Shown here piece by piece: positions 41,113 to 53,286 of a DNA stretch of 64,000 nucleotides. Position 1 is the stretch's first letter; every line of letters starts with the position of its first letter. The notes beneath the pieces were generated by a model. That model was not told the origin of the DNA and ran no database searches. It was given only the letters and a program-made list of their open reading frames with translations. Position numbers and translations under genes: made by a program. Source of the stretch: Chloranthus sessilifolius (taxonomy: Eukaryota > Streptophyta > Magnoliopsida > Chloranthales > Chloranthaceae); NCBI GenBank assembly GCA_021018995.1, contig CM037587.1, forward strand, positions 69,583,604 through 69,647,603. The letters run 5' to 3'.

Positions 41113-43560
41113 ATGTCGTGGGATGTCGATCCGGCTTATGCCGATCCCAATTCATCACCGCCATGCTCCCCAACACATTCTCATTTGGAGGAAATTTTCA
41201 CCTCCATTCCACTCACCCAACCACCATTTACTGTCACCGGACCCTTCGGTGCACCCATATTTCTGACCACATCCTCTACATTTCCTCAAAGTCCATCCCA
41301 TTCTTCCCCCATAAACACTCTGAATTCCCCCTCCACAACTAACATACCCAATGTTCCCATATTTTCCCAAAATCCAACACCACATTCCCCACCATCTTTT
41401 CAAACCATATCCCATTCACCCATGCCTTCCCAAAATCCAAATTTCACCCAAGCCGTACCCTGTTTTCCTACATCCACACATATCATTTTTTTCAAATCCA
41501 CCGCATATCCCCCCTCTACCCAGGTCATACCGATTTTACTCGGGTCATGCCCAATTTTTCCCATACACCCACCCAATCCATGTCCCATGTTCCACCTCCA
41601 TCGGATGCACCATTTACATCCATCCCCTCGCCCAATCCAATGGCCATGATGGATGAGATGGTCAAGGCTTATACAAAATAGAAGGCCTCCCAAAACAATA
41701 TCCCTCATCCACACAACACATCTCCCAACCCATCCTATACACTCCCAAGTCTCCATGACTCTTTTCCCCAAGACTCCAATCAACCACCCAAAACAATATC
41801 CCTCATCCACACCACACATCTCCCAACCCATCCTATGCACTCCCAAGTCTCCATGCATCTTTTCCCCAAGACTCCAATCAACCCTCTCAAAACAATATCC
41901 CTCATCCACATCACACATCTCCCAACCCATCCTATACACTCCCAAGTCTCCATGCCTCTTTTCCCCAAGATTCCAATCAACCCCCCAATATTCACAACAC
42001 CCAAGACCCCCATCAACCATTGGGTCATTTGAGTGGGCCTCAAGGCCCCATATCCTAAGGTCCAATGGCCCAAGCCCATCAGGGCCCCATACCCCAAACC
42101 ACAAGGCACAATGGCCCAAGCCCATCGGGCCCAATACCCCATGCCCATCAAGGCCCAATGGCCCAAACATAACCCCACCAGGGCACAATACCCTAAGCCC
42201 ACCAGGGCCCAATACCCCAAGCCCAAAACCATCAAGACCCACACCCGAAAGCCCCACTCTCCCATCCTCCCTCATTCCCCCAATATCCCTCATACCCCTA
42301 ACGGGTCCCCACTCCACCCCAAATGATGCACCCATATCAGCTAGTCTCTTAACCCAGCATGGGCCCTACTTTTCCACAAGTCTCACATCCAACCCAATAT
42401 GGGAATCCATCCTCTACCATCAACCACCCTCAATTCACCCATCCCTATACCTCTCAGACCTATCCCTAAGGTTTCCCCCTTATACAATGGTCCCATCAAG
42501 CACCCATCTGACAAACTCAGAACCAACAGGATAATCTTACCCTCCACCATATATAGACCTACAGTATGAGGAGCATGAGATCAGGAATAGTGGAGCTTAT
42601 GCAGGGGCATTCACTAGCTTCAATCCTCCACCACCCGTATTCACTAACCCACTGATAACCCAAAGTGAATGGAGGCCGCCTATTGAGGGACCAGTCCCGC
42701 TGTCAAAAGAATCAGAGTTGTTGAAAGAGAAAATGGACAAGATCTAAAAACAGCTGATGAAGATGGGAGGAGCTTAAATACATGCATAGATTTCTCTTAT
42801 CTATGCCTATTCACAGAGGTCCCCATGCCCCCAAAATTAAAAGTGTCAGCCTTCGCCAAATACAACGGCATGGGTAACCCCATCGCACTACTCAAGTCCT
42901 ACTATGGGGACATGTGCCAATACGGAGGGGATGAGCATCTGCTCATGAAAGTTTCCCAAAAGAGTTTTATTGGCCAGATTTTAAGTGGTTCACTTCATTA
43001 GAACCTTCTATGATAAAAATATGGAAAGATCTGACCCATCTATTTCAAGAATAATATGTCTACAACATAGACATTGAACATGGCAAGTCGGATCTAGCCC
43101 GGCTAAAGAAAAATCTCGACGAAGCATTCAACGACTACCTGGGGCGATGGAGGGCATTGACAGCTCAGGTTAGGAACAGGATACCCGTTGATGAGCAAAT
43201 CGAGATGATCTTGAAAAACACTCTTTCGGTCATCTCGAATTTTCTGGTATATGAACAGTAATCTAGTTTCACTGATTTTGTAAGAAATGCCAACCAATGT
43301 TAAGATGCCAAAAGAGAAGGACGATTAAATAAAATCGTAAATAGTGGGGTTCGGAGGTTCAATGAATAGAGGTATGGTAGAAGAATCGGGACGGATGTAC
43401 AGATGGTCGTAAATACATGACCCAACACCAGCATAACTCCATTTCAGTTTAAGGCAGCACAGCCAGCCCCAACCAGAAGAGAGCCAATGCAGAGGGTTGA
43501 AAATGGACAAGGGGAACAAATGACCCCAGAACAGAGAAGGGCTGTTTTAATCGAGTCTTA
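41113..43560 (+). pseudogene. Gag of D with long Pro-rich head
   Basis: The head (41113-42534) is extremely rich in Pro, Ser, Thr and His and contains a tandem repeat. The gag core starts near 42829 with PPKLKVSAFAKYNGMGNPIA, which matches the Tat gag pattern of a KYDGTGDP-type motif, and continues through frameshifts and stops to about 43340. The long minus-strand ORFs over the Pro-rich head are compositional shadows. Confidence 0.7.
41691..41985 (+). repeat. 98/99-bp tandem repeat in D gag head
   Basis: Three units start at 41691, 41789 and 41888 (CAAAACAATATCCCTCATCC) and contain CTCCCAACCCATCC and TTTTCCCCAAGA. A fourth is degenerate. The first step is 98 bases and the second 99, so the frame changes between units. 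Confidence 0.9.
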
Positions 43561-44721
43561 ACACCATTAGGGTAATCCTTGAATATCTTATTATTTTTAC
43601 TAATCGAAAAAGGTTTTCTCACTGCACTCCAACTATGACCCCCGCCAAATCCAATCCCAGGGAATTATGATCCCAAAACCCATTGTAATTTCCATCAAAG
43701 ATCGGGCCACTCAACGGATCGCTGCTTCTCTTTGACGCATGCAATATAAGACTTAATTGAGGCCGACAAGATCATTCCTCCAGCACTTTCCCAGGCCAAC
43801 CAGCATGCCAATATACATCAGGTGTCTTTACCACCACATCCACTAGGTGGAGCAGGCCCAAGGCCAACTATCAGCATGATAGAGGGGGATGACAAAGAGT
43901 TTTACCCGTCAAAATATATCCGCACTCGGAAAGATTTTATAACACCGAGGTAGAGAGATCAAGAGGATAGAGGTATCAGAGTAATTGAGCCCCTGAATTT
44001 GGCTAATTACTTTCCTAATCCCGCACTACCGACAGAACCCTTAGATTTATGGGCATATTTTCCATCACTAGCTCCCGTCAGCTATGCCTAAACCAACCAG
44101 TATCAACCATACGTAGTAGTAGTTCCCAACAATTACCTGATGGCTGAATTTGCCCCATATCCCTCTCCGACATCGGTTAATTATCAATGGCCTACCCCTA
44201 TCACGCAACCCCCAATGCAACCATTCACAATCCCCACTAACCCCCACGTGGCCTATTTTCACCACCCCCTGATCCATCCAACAGAGGTTAACCAAGTGTT
44301 GACAACCCATTCCAATCCCCTAGTTCAAGCACCTTTGAGGTCTATGTCCACTCCATTTCAAATCTCGGGGCTAAGCTACGATCCCCATCAGGTTTCACTT
44401 AGCTACAATTAGACAGATATCAATGTGGGCAGCAATAGAGAGGGGCCAGTGAATTTTGTCACTCAATCAAGAAGAATCCAAGGTAACCAGAAGTAGCAGC
44501 ACTGACCTGAGTAGAAGAGAAGAAAGAACCTATAGCTGTAAACCCCTTTGAAAAATGAGCAAAAAGCACATACTTGAAACTCAGCTAGAGAGAATGTCAG
44601 CCCACATCTCCGCTCCACTTCCAAGCTCTGATGTGAGCATTAAAGGATGCACATGTGTCTATTCAAGTAACCCCAGATGAGGTGGGACAAATCCTCGGGC
44701 AGGTGTTGGCTCCCAATGCCA
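43561..44721 (+). pseudogene. Gag tail of D with zinc-binding motif
   Basis: Near 43680 one frame reads CNFHQRSGHSTDRC, the CX2HX4HX4C motif usual at the end of Tat gag, soon followed by a stop. 44140-44412 is another Pro-rich linker frame. Confidence 0.6.
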
Positions 44722-45120
44722 TTATGAGGGAAAAAATAACTCTAAACCCCTCAACATCACTATAGAAATTGGGAACCTGGTGATGCCATTGGTGTTAATA
44801 GACAATGGGTTTGCTTTGAATGTGTGCCCTTTCAAAACCGCTACCAAGATAGGGGTGGATCCCTCCACTTTTAGGCCAGCCAGAACAAGTGCTAGAGGAT
44901 TTGATAACATGAGAAGAGAGATAACCAAGAAGTTGACCTTGAGCTCGTCATCGGGCCAATGACCTTCTCCATACCCTTCCAAGTTATGGACATCAAATCT
45001 ACTTTCAATCTGCTGTTAGGGCACCCTTGGTTACACGAGGTCGGGGCAATACCTTCCACCCTGCACCAAAAATTGATATTTGTATAAGAACAGAAGATTA
45101 TCACCATTCTGGGTGAAGGG
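44722..45120 (+). pseudogene. Aspartic protease of D
   Basis: VLIDNGFALNVCPFKTATKIG is the Tat-type active-site region (DNG in place of DTG/DSG). After a stop at 44960 it continues in another frame as STFNLLLGHPWLHEVGAIPSTLHQK, the conserved C-terminal strand. Confidence 0.8.
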
Positions 45121-45430
45121 CAGGAGGTAAGAGACAAAGCTACCCACATCATCGAAGACACAGACCTCCATAGCTTTGAGTATGGTGTATCAACAGTAAT
45201 CCCTGAATCCCTTAAGAGAATCGCTTTAAAAACCAGTGGTGGAATGGTCGCAACAGTAGCCATGCTCTAGAAGTGGGTCTATCAAAAAGGTAAAGGATTG
45301 GGACCTCAATTGCAGGGACAGAAGGACCCAGTTAGAGCCAAAGGCGGACAGTGGGCTAGATTCGACCCAGGCTATAGGCCTACCAAAGAAGAAGTCCGAG
45401 AGGCCAAGGAAAAGGCTTGAACCCATGCTA
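45121..45430 (+). pseudogene. G-patch region of D
   Basis: KWVYQKGKGLGPQLQGQ followed by RFDPGYRPTKEE forms a G-patch-like glycine motif, a domain often found between protease and RT in Ogre/Tat elements. A stop precedes it. Confidence 0.6.
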
Positions 45431-45934
45431 TTGCAAATGCCCAAGGAATAGACCTGGATGACAAACCTCGTCCACGGCCTCTGATCCAGAGTACATTAGT
45501 GAGCGTCGGGGTCATAAAAATTTATCAGAATGGGGCAACATAGTTAACCCCGCACAAGTCGACAACCCCCATCCACCTAACCAATTCCTAAATAATCCCT
45601 CCCAATTTGAAATAGACCTAGCCTCCCTGTCCCTTTTTGAGGAGGAGTTTCCCATTCCTGTGTAGTCCCCCCTATTGTAAACCACCACAGAGCCATTCTG
45701 ATATTTGAGGATAGGGTCCTGGACGAGCCTAGAATAAATATGATGGAGGTTGACCCCCAGATACCACCAATTAGCCTCCTCCATCAGAGCAGGTAAAGGT
45801 GCGACATCACAGGTAAGAAATTGGGCAACTGTGCCCTTAACTCTGGAAGCAACAAATGGCCATAAATACGACACCAGCCTCCTAAAAAAACCAACCTATA
45901 AAAAATAAGGTGAGCCTTTGGCAGGTAACACCAT
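45431..45934 (+). other. Protease-RT linker of D
   Basis: About 0.5 kb of degraded linker without a clear domain. Confidence 0.45.
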
Positions 45935-47137
45935 GTGTGTACAAAGACTGGCCTTACCAAGGGCCCATCTCCAAAGAAAAAAAAAATCATAAAAAAAATA
46001 GAAAAAATGCAAAACCCAAAAATATTGTCTTTCAAAATTTTAGAGAAAATCGAAGAAAAAGATGCCTTGATTGAAATACCCACCCCATGTGAAATCGACC
46101 CCTTTTATGTGGAAATACAAAAGGAGGTAGGAGTCACGAGTCTGGACAAGGAAATTACTACTGAGGAGCTTCCCAATGAGCTCCTTCAACGGTATGCCAA
46201 TTTTGGGCATGGCCCTACCCTTATCGTTGAAGAAACAAAGGATGTTAATCTAGGGACCAAAGAGATTCCTAGAGTCACCAAGATCGTAACGTCGCTATCT
46301 CCGAAGGAAAGAAAAAGCATGATTGATTTCCTTCGGTTATACCAAGATGTATTCACATGGTCATATGAGCTGCCGCTTTATCTAGATGTTAGGCCGATCA
46401 AGCAAAAATTGAGATGTCTCTTGCCCGAGTGGATGTTGAAAGTAAAGGATGAAGTCAACAAATAGTATGACACGGGGTTTCTCATGGTCTCCAAATACCC
46501 GTAGTGACTAGCCAATATCATCCCAATACCAAAGAAATATGGAAAGGTTCGCATGTGCATTGATTTCAGAAACCTTAATAGGACAAGCCCGAAGGACGAC
46601 TTCTCGTTGCCACACATCAACATCTTGGTCGATAACACTGTCGGGCATGGAATGCCCTCATTTATGGACAGATTCTTCAGATACAATTACATCAGGATGG
46701 CAGAAGTAGACTGAGAGAAGACAGTGTTCATTACCCTGTGGGGAACTTTATGCTACATTGTCATGCCATTTAGGTTTAAGAATGCTGACACAACATACCA
46801 AAGGGCGATGACAACACTCTTCCATGACATAATGCACTGATAAATTGAGGTGTACATTGACGACATGATCGCCAAGTATCTAGAAAGAGGAGATCATCTG
46901 ATAAACCTCCAAAAGTTGTTTGAGAGACTAAGGAAATATAGCCTCCGTCTGAACCCTCAAAAGTGCGCATTTGGCGCCATTTCAGGAAAATTGTTAGGCT
47001 TCATCATTAGCAAAAGAGGTATCGAGGTTGACTCAATGAAAGTGAAAGAGATCGTCAAAATGCCATCGCCATCTATCGAAAAAGAGGTAAGAGGCTTCTT
47101 GGGCAGGATACAGTACATCTGTCATTTCATCGCATAA
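45935..47137 (+). pseudogene. Reverse transcriptase of D
   Basis: It starts with the LSPKERKSMIDFLRLYQDVFTW approach region (45935-46465). After a stop come KYGKVRMCIDFRNLN, SLPHINILVD, an aromatic FITLWGTLCYIVMPF block and catalytic YIDDM near 46853. The thumb has LNPQKCAFGAISGKLLGFI. Stops near 46466, 46503, 46715 and 46840. Confidence 0.85.
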
Positions 47138-47520
47138 CTCACTCCTATCTGTACACCGATCTTCAAACTACTAAGGAAAGACTCGCCCGTCGAGTGAAAC
47201 GACGATTGCAAAGCAGCATTTGATAAAATCAAGGGTTACCTTCTCAATCCTTCGATTTTAGTGTCGTCCGAGCCAGGGAGACCACTCTTAATGTATCTCT
47301 CCACAATTGATGTTTTGTTGGGATGTGTCCTTGGGCAGCAAGATGGGACAGGAAGAAGAGAGCAGGCCATCTACTATCTCAGTAAGAAGTTTACTGACTA
47401 CAAGACACGCTATTCTTATGCATGCCTAGCTCTTGTTTGGGCTACACAGAGGCTCCACCACTACTTGCTATCCCTAGACATTCTCCTACTAGCTTGAATG
47501 GATCCATTGAAGTACTTGTA
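47138..47520 (+). pseudogene. First RNase H of D
   Basis: LLMYLSTIDVLLGCVLGQQ, QAIYYLSKKFTDYKTRYS and LALVWATQRLHHYLL are the Ty3-type RNase H blocks. The usual first catalytic Asp is not evident. In dual-RNase-H elements this copy is often inactive. Confidence 0.75.
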
Positions 47521-47729
47521 TGAAAAGTCGGCTCTCATGGGCCAAATCACATGCTGTCAACTTTTGTTATCCGAGTTTGACATCACATATGTCACATGAA
47601 AATTAATAAAGAGGCAAGCACTCACCGATCATCTGGTCGAGAATTTTTTACCAAACTATGAGCCTTTGAGAACTGAATTCCCAGATGAGGACATCCTGTT
47701 TATGACGGAGGATGATACAGCAGAGACAT

Positions 47730-48130
47730 AGGAATCCTGGGTAATGCACTTCGACAGAGCAACAAATGTCGAAGGTCAAGGAATTGGTGCTATTCTGATC
47801 TCGCCCAAAGGAACTCACATACCAATTTCTGTCAAACTCAATTTCTCCTGCACTAATAACATAGTCGAATATGAGGTATGCATAGCCGGCTTACAAGCAA
47901 CACTGGACTTGCACGTAACACACCTTAGGGTATTTGGCGACTCACAGTCGGTCATATACCAGATAAATGGAGATTGGAAGATGAAGGATGAGAATTTTAT
48001 CCCATACCATGAGCACCTCGAAGATCTGATAGAATGTTTTGATGATGTTACTTTCTCCTACGTCCCATGAGCAAGAAATCGCTTTGTCGATGCACTAGCA
48101 ACATTGCCGTCAATGGTCAGAATCCCTTAT
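47730..48130 (+). pseudogene. Second, archaeal-type RNase H of D
   Basis: WVMHFDRATN (Asp), IVEYEVCIAGLQATL (Glu), LRVFGDSQSVIYQINGDW (Asp) and, after a TGA near 48068, RFVDALATL (Asp). The residues match the aRNH of Tat elements and plant RNase HI-like proteins. Catalytic positions are kept; one stop interrupts. Confidence 0.85.
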
Positions 48131-48199
48131 AGTGTCGAAATGAAGCCAACCATGATTGGGAAGAGGAATGAACCTACCTTCTGTCTCTAGTTTGAGGAA

Positions 48200-49470
48200 C
48201 CTAAAAGGATAAATGATGAGCCACCATGGTTCTCATATATCAAGAATTTCCTCGAAACTCGTACTTTCCCTAAGGGGACGAACAAGGAGGACAGGCGGAC
48301 CATCCAATGTTTAGGGACAAACTATATCATCTATGGCGAATGCCTCTGTAAGCAATCATATAACAACATCTTGCTCAGATGCCTAACTAAGGGCGAGGTA
48401 GCAAACTTGATGAAAGAGATCCACGAGGGAGTATGCGAGGCCCACGTCAATGGACACATGCTCGCCAAAAAGATCCTATGGCAAGGATATTTTTGTTCCA
48501 CCATGGAAGCTGACTGTTGCAAGCACGTTCAGAAGTGCTACAAATACTAAGAGCACTCCAATCTGATACACACTTCAGCCATAGATCTACACAGCATGAT
48601 CCCTCCTTAGCCATTTGCTACGTGGGGTCTTGACGTCGTCAGAAAAATCAATTTGAAAGCATCTAACGGGCACCAGTTCATTCTCGCCGCCATAGAGTAC
48701 TTCACCAAATGGGTAGATGCGGCCTCCTACGTGAGCATCACGGCCAGTCATGTCGAGAAATTTATCAAAAATACTATTGTTTGTCGATTTGGTGTACCCA
48801 AGGGCATCATCACAGATAACAACACCAACTTCTCGAACAAGTGTATAAGGGCCTTCTGCGAGTAATATAAATCAAACATCATCACTCATTGCTATATAGG
48901 GCACAAACCAACTTAGCTGTAGAAGCTGCTAATAAGACAACCGTCTGCATCCTTGAGAAGATGGTCATCACGGACTACGACTGGAGCGAGATGTCACCAT
49001 TTGCGCTATGGGCCTACCGAACATCGATCTGTACCACTACAGGGGTAACACCATTCTCCTTTGTGTATAAAACTGAGGTATTACTGCCAATTGAGGTTGA
49101 GGTACCTTCACTTTGCATCCTCATCGAATCTGATCTACCTGAGGCCAAGAAAGAGAGGTCCCATTTTGAGAAACTGAACCTGCTAGATGAGAAAAGGATC
49201 CTGGCCTTGTGTCACACCTTGGCCTATCAGAGAAGGATTGAATGTGCTTACAACAAATGTGTTCACATCCGAGAATTAAAAGTGGGTGACACGGTGCTCA
49301 AGAAGATCTTCTATTCACACCGATCCGAGAGAGAAATCCAAGCCCAACTGGGAAGGACCCTTCGTCATCCGAGAAGTAATCCTTGGATACACACTCCACT
49401 CACCACCATGGACGGAGATCAGTTTCCTGAGGCCATCAGCACAAGATACATAGGTCGATTCTACTCCTAG
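48200..49470 (+). pseudogene. Integrase of D
   Basis: Zinc region EIHEGVCEAHVNGHMLAKK with CCKHVQKCYKY. The core has WGLDVV, IITDNNTNF and, after a stop and frame change, the VEAANKTTVCILEK glutamate region. It continues WALWAYRT-like FALWAYRTS and the C-terminal LKVGDTVLKK. Broken by stops near 48610 and 48864 among others. Confidence 0.85.
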
Positions 49471-50089
49471 TCTCTAAGACAAGGTAAGCATTAACAAGAT
49501 CGATATGGGACTGCCTAAGGACCCCATAAAAGAGGCCATCATTTCAAAGCCAAGTAGCAAAAAAGTGTCCCTGAACATTCATACCTTTTGCTACACTTAT
49601 TGAGCCATGATCCTTTCTTTTAGAAAAGAAGATGGAAGAAGTGTATATACCAAACAAAAAAGGAAAAAAAGAGTTACCATCAAGTCCAAAAAAAATAAGA
49701 AAAGCAAAATCCCAAAAAGAGTATGTCTGAAAAAAGTAAAAAGAACAAAAAAATAGAAAAGAAAAACTGGGGCATGTACAGTCAAAAATAGCAACGACGG
49801 GCACAGTAAAAACCCATCTTAAGCGCTGAGTAAGAATTTTCAAAGGAAAGAGAAGAAATTTGTTACTCTGTTGATTATAATTCTAGGCTCTGGGCCGCTC
49901 ATGTTAGTTCAAATCGGATCTTGGTCAGGGATATCTTTGGACCGCACTGTCAAATGTATGACCTGAGGTAAGGAAAAAGGGGCGACTCAATCCAAGGGGA
50001 TGGATGTTCCGACCTTGGTAAAAGTTGTTGAATATCACTTGGGTCCGATCGCATGAACGGGTTTGGCTATGCTCAGAATGGGACCCGTG
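49471..50089 (+). other. D, region after integrase
   Basis: A-rich, non-coding, leading into tandem repeats. Nothing recognised. Confidence 0.45.
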
Positions 50090-50600
50090 ACTTCGTCTCG
50101 TTATTGAGCCATCAAACAAAGGAAAGGAGAGGACCACATTTATAAAAGACAATAAATTTTTCTTTCCCATTTTCAGGCTGACACTATGCACAACCCACCC
50201 CAAGAAGATCGGTTTGATGACCGATGCTTCCCTTTACAGAGAAAGGAGAGGACCACATTTGTAAAAGATAATAAATTTTCCTTTCCCATTTTGAGGTCGG
50301 CACTATGCACACCACACCCCGAGATAATCGGTTTGATGTCCGGTGTCTCCCTTTACGGAGAAAGGAGAGGACCACACTTATAAAAGATAATAAATTTCCC
50401 TTTCCCATTTTCATCCCCGTACTATGTGCACCACATCCCAAAATGATGATCGGTGTAATACCCAGTTTCTCCCATTTACCAAAGCAAAGAAAGATAGAAC
50501 TTGTGTAAGATAATAGATTTCCCTTTTTCATTTAAATATCTATATTGCACTTACACCACATCTCAAAAAATAATTGGTGTGATCCCTTGCGTACTCTTTT
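50090..50600 (+). repeat. About 119-bp tandem repeats in D, four units
   Basis: The word GAAAGGAGAGGACCACA recurs near 50122, 50241 and 50360, with a degenerate unit near 50480. Each unit also holds a TAAATTT(C/T)CCTTTCCC word and a CACTATGCACA word. Tandem repeats between the coding part and the 3' LTR are usual in Tat elements and can seed satellite DNA. Confidence 0.9.
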
Positions 50601-50689
50601 ACAAAATTGAAGAGCAATAAAAACATGAAGGAAATATATATACCCAAAAAAAGTCTAACAGGGGTTCTTATGCCCCTCCCTGTAGTGAT

Positions 50690-52336
50690 TTGATTTATGG
50701 AAAAGGTATGTGCAGTTCTAGGTCAACGACGTAACTCACACTTCAAAGCATGAATCTCGACGCGTAAAGCATCCTCCTAAGCATCCTGATCTGTCATCTA
50801 ATAGCCATGAAGGCTCTTATACCACTTTTAGGAAGCATCAGTAGCACCAAGAGCATCATTCAAGGCTCCTTCCAGACGAAGTACCTCATACTCTGCAAAA
50901 CTAGCTCTTGCTTCTGTGACATCTGCTCTGACCTTGTGTTTCTCTAACCATTCGTGCAGGGCCCGTTTCTCATCTGCTAGCAGCTCAATCCTAGCCAGAA
51001 GTGCTGGCTACTTCCTCGGCCAAGGCCCCTTTGCACCACTACTCCCTGCCTAATCCATGCAACGGACAGAAGGCCTCTCAGATAGCAGCCAGGCCTCATA
51101 CCCCAGAGAAGTTAAAAGAGAATTCCCTTACTCCAAGCCGCACATATGTGTCGACTGACGCATCTCCCAAAGAGCGGCTATCCTATCCAAGTCCCTTGAG
51201 GACCACTGAGAAAACATCAGTTTGCATAGGGGAGGTCTCTTCGAGCAGGGCACCTGCTGAGTATAACCAAACTGGCATAGTACCCGAGAAGGAAAATAAT
51301 GGGTGCTACTAGCCAAGCCAGGAAGGGTGATGCCCTCATGATCTCTAGATCAAACTACTAGGGAGGTCCTGTCCAACCATGGAAGCCTCCACACCAACTC
51401 AGCCTCAGCCAATCAAAGTTTCAGCTCGCACATATTCCCTCATGGAAACTTATGGCAACGGCTCAAAAAGTAGTGAGCCACCTCTCCACGAACCACATAA
51501 AAGCGGGGCATGAGCCCCAAAATGGCAAGATGCACCCCAAGCCAAACTTGGAGCAGAATGGTGCATCCCCGGAGTTACTCAACCTTGCCCAAAGTAAAAG
51601 CACCGAGACAATGGTAAAGCTTTGCCAGTAACATATACATTACAGAGCGACCCTCCTCAAGTTTTGTTAGCATATCTCAAAGTGCAAGAGAGAAGCTCTC
51701 TCCCCCAAGTGTAGAAAAGGACCTCTGAGAGAAGGCAGAGAGTGACTTTTACATTATGGATGTTTCTAACTAGCAATTTTTGCAAGCTTTCGTCCCCAAA
51801 AAGATCTCTTAGGAATTTCATAGAACAATTGGTCGGCCCATCGACAAAGCTTTTCGCATAATCTGCTTTCTTCAAACCCAAAGTCGTGTGGACGGCTTTA
51901 GCATAACCTAGTGTCAGTATTATCCTGGAAAGACCTCTATGCAGCTTCAAGCCCAATAGGTTGGGGAGTTCTTCAAGAGTGGGAGTTAGCTCACGGTTCC
52001 CAAAGCAGAAGACATGGGTATCCACGTCCAATGAGCAGCTGCAGCATAAAGGAAATCCCAAAGCAAAGGAATATCCAGGAAAGATGAGAGACAAGCCAGC
52101 CCGAGTTGATCCAAACCCGCAAGCTCGCTTTCATTCAGATTGTCGAGCCATTTCTTTGAAAAATTGGGCCCTGCGCCCAAAGAAGGAAGTGTAAAAGTCC
52201 CGAACCCCCCAAAAGAGGTAGGGTCGGAAAGTCGGTGCATGGTCATACAATTATGTTTTGAGAAATCACAATTCAATGTAGGATGATGGACCCACCCTCG
52301 GGAAAGAGAAAAGAAAAAATGACAGCAAAAATCCAA
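50690..52336 (-). pseudogene. Antisense accessory ORF 2 of D, DUF7745-like
   Basis: Down the minus strand: LDNLNESELAGLDQLGLACLSSF (52336 on), then in another frame 52094-51657 with TPTLEELPNLLGLKLHRG, KFLRDLFGD and LLSEVLFYTWGRELL. A helical, charged C-terminal region follows (51000-50690, RIELLADEKRALHEWLEKHK), probably coiled coil. The F-G-x-x-ELTPTLEE...LLGL pattern is that of plant DUF7745 proteins, which are distant from the plant mobile domain. A palindrome cluster lies 69 bases upstream. Broken by stops and frameshifts; function unknown. Confidence 0.55.
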
Positions 52337-52404
52337 AATCTAACTAGAAATAATGAAAGAGGGGGGCATTCTTGGGTCATAAAGACCCCACACTACCCAG
52401 AAAA

Positions 52405-52576
52405 TGCTTAGTGTTCGTAACACAAACGCTAGTTCAAAATCTCCCAGATTTTGACTAGCGTGTATATTACACAAGCTAAGCCAAATAGTCTCCAGAAAAT
52501 GCCTAGCTTGTATAATATACACGTTAGGCCATTTATGAAGAAAATTTTCCTAGCGTGTATATTACACATGCTAGGC
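52405..52576 (+). repeat. D palindrome cluster 3 (upstream of antisense ORF 2)
   Basis: Units near 52405-52434 (changed core, TTCGTAACACAA), 52453-52481, 52501-52529 and 52548-52576. Two copies have TATATTACAC in the centre in place of TATAATATAC. In the direction of the antisense gene the cluster lies immediately upstream of its first Met and of a T/C-rich leader. Confidence 0.9.
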
Positions 52577-53286
52577 CAGAAAATCCCAATAAAAAGTGAG
52601 GAAATTTGGGAGTTTATTTTTGTTACTAGTCCTTTAACCTGCCCACATACACTTTCTTTTTCTCATACAAAGCACCCTAAGCTACGTGCTGCGATACCAA
52701 AATTTGCCATCTAACCTATCTGTGTCGTTTTCTTTCAGATACCACCCGCATAAACATATTAGGTTTTGCCATTTTTTTAAACCAAATACACAACCCAATG
52801 GCCATTTTCCTATTTCAGAGCCCATCCTACAGATAATCAAGCATGTCACATCTAGAGGAAAGAGACAAAACGAATAGAAGGGGAAAGCAATAACATTCAT
52901 TCCAAATCATCCAAAATGTGCTCAATCTTCCATTACAATAAATTCACAAAAATAAAAATGTTCAAAAGTCTCAAGCATTTATAAAAGCAAGAAAGAAAAA
53001 GCGAGCTGCTCCTAATTAGTGCCCTTGGTCCTCTTTCGCCGGTGCAAGGTACTCTGATACGTTCGCACATCCCCCACCCGGGACCACACTTGGGACAATC
53101 TGCCGACCAATGAGTGAGACTCCTTTTCATGAGCATGCTGCAAGCATCACACCAAAAGGTCAGTTGAGGTTGATTGAAAATAGGGTAACAAAGCAACAAG
53201 CAGAAGCAATCAGTGCCATACTTACCACTTCCACATCGTGAAGGCCAGCAATATTATGTTAATATTCTGCCTGGTTGACAGAAGAC
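52577..53286 (-). other. Spacer between D's two antisense ORFs
   Basis: AT-rich; no supported gene. It would hold the 3' end of antisense ORF 1. Confidence 0.4.

Noticed and set aside
41400-42335. 311-residue ORF on the minus strand
   Set aside because: It is the shadow of the C-rich, Pro-coding gag head; Gly/Trp/Val-rich composition follows from the repeat and no domain is seen.
44722-45430. Host gene with G-patch and protease-like domain
   Set aside because: Domain order and neighbours (gag before, RT after) show retroelement pol, broken by stops.
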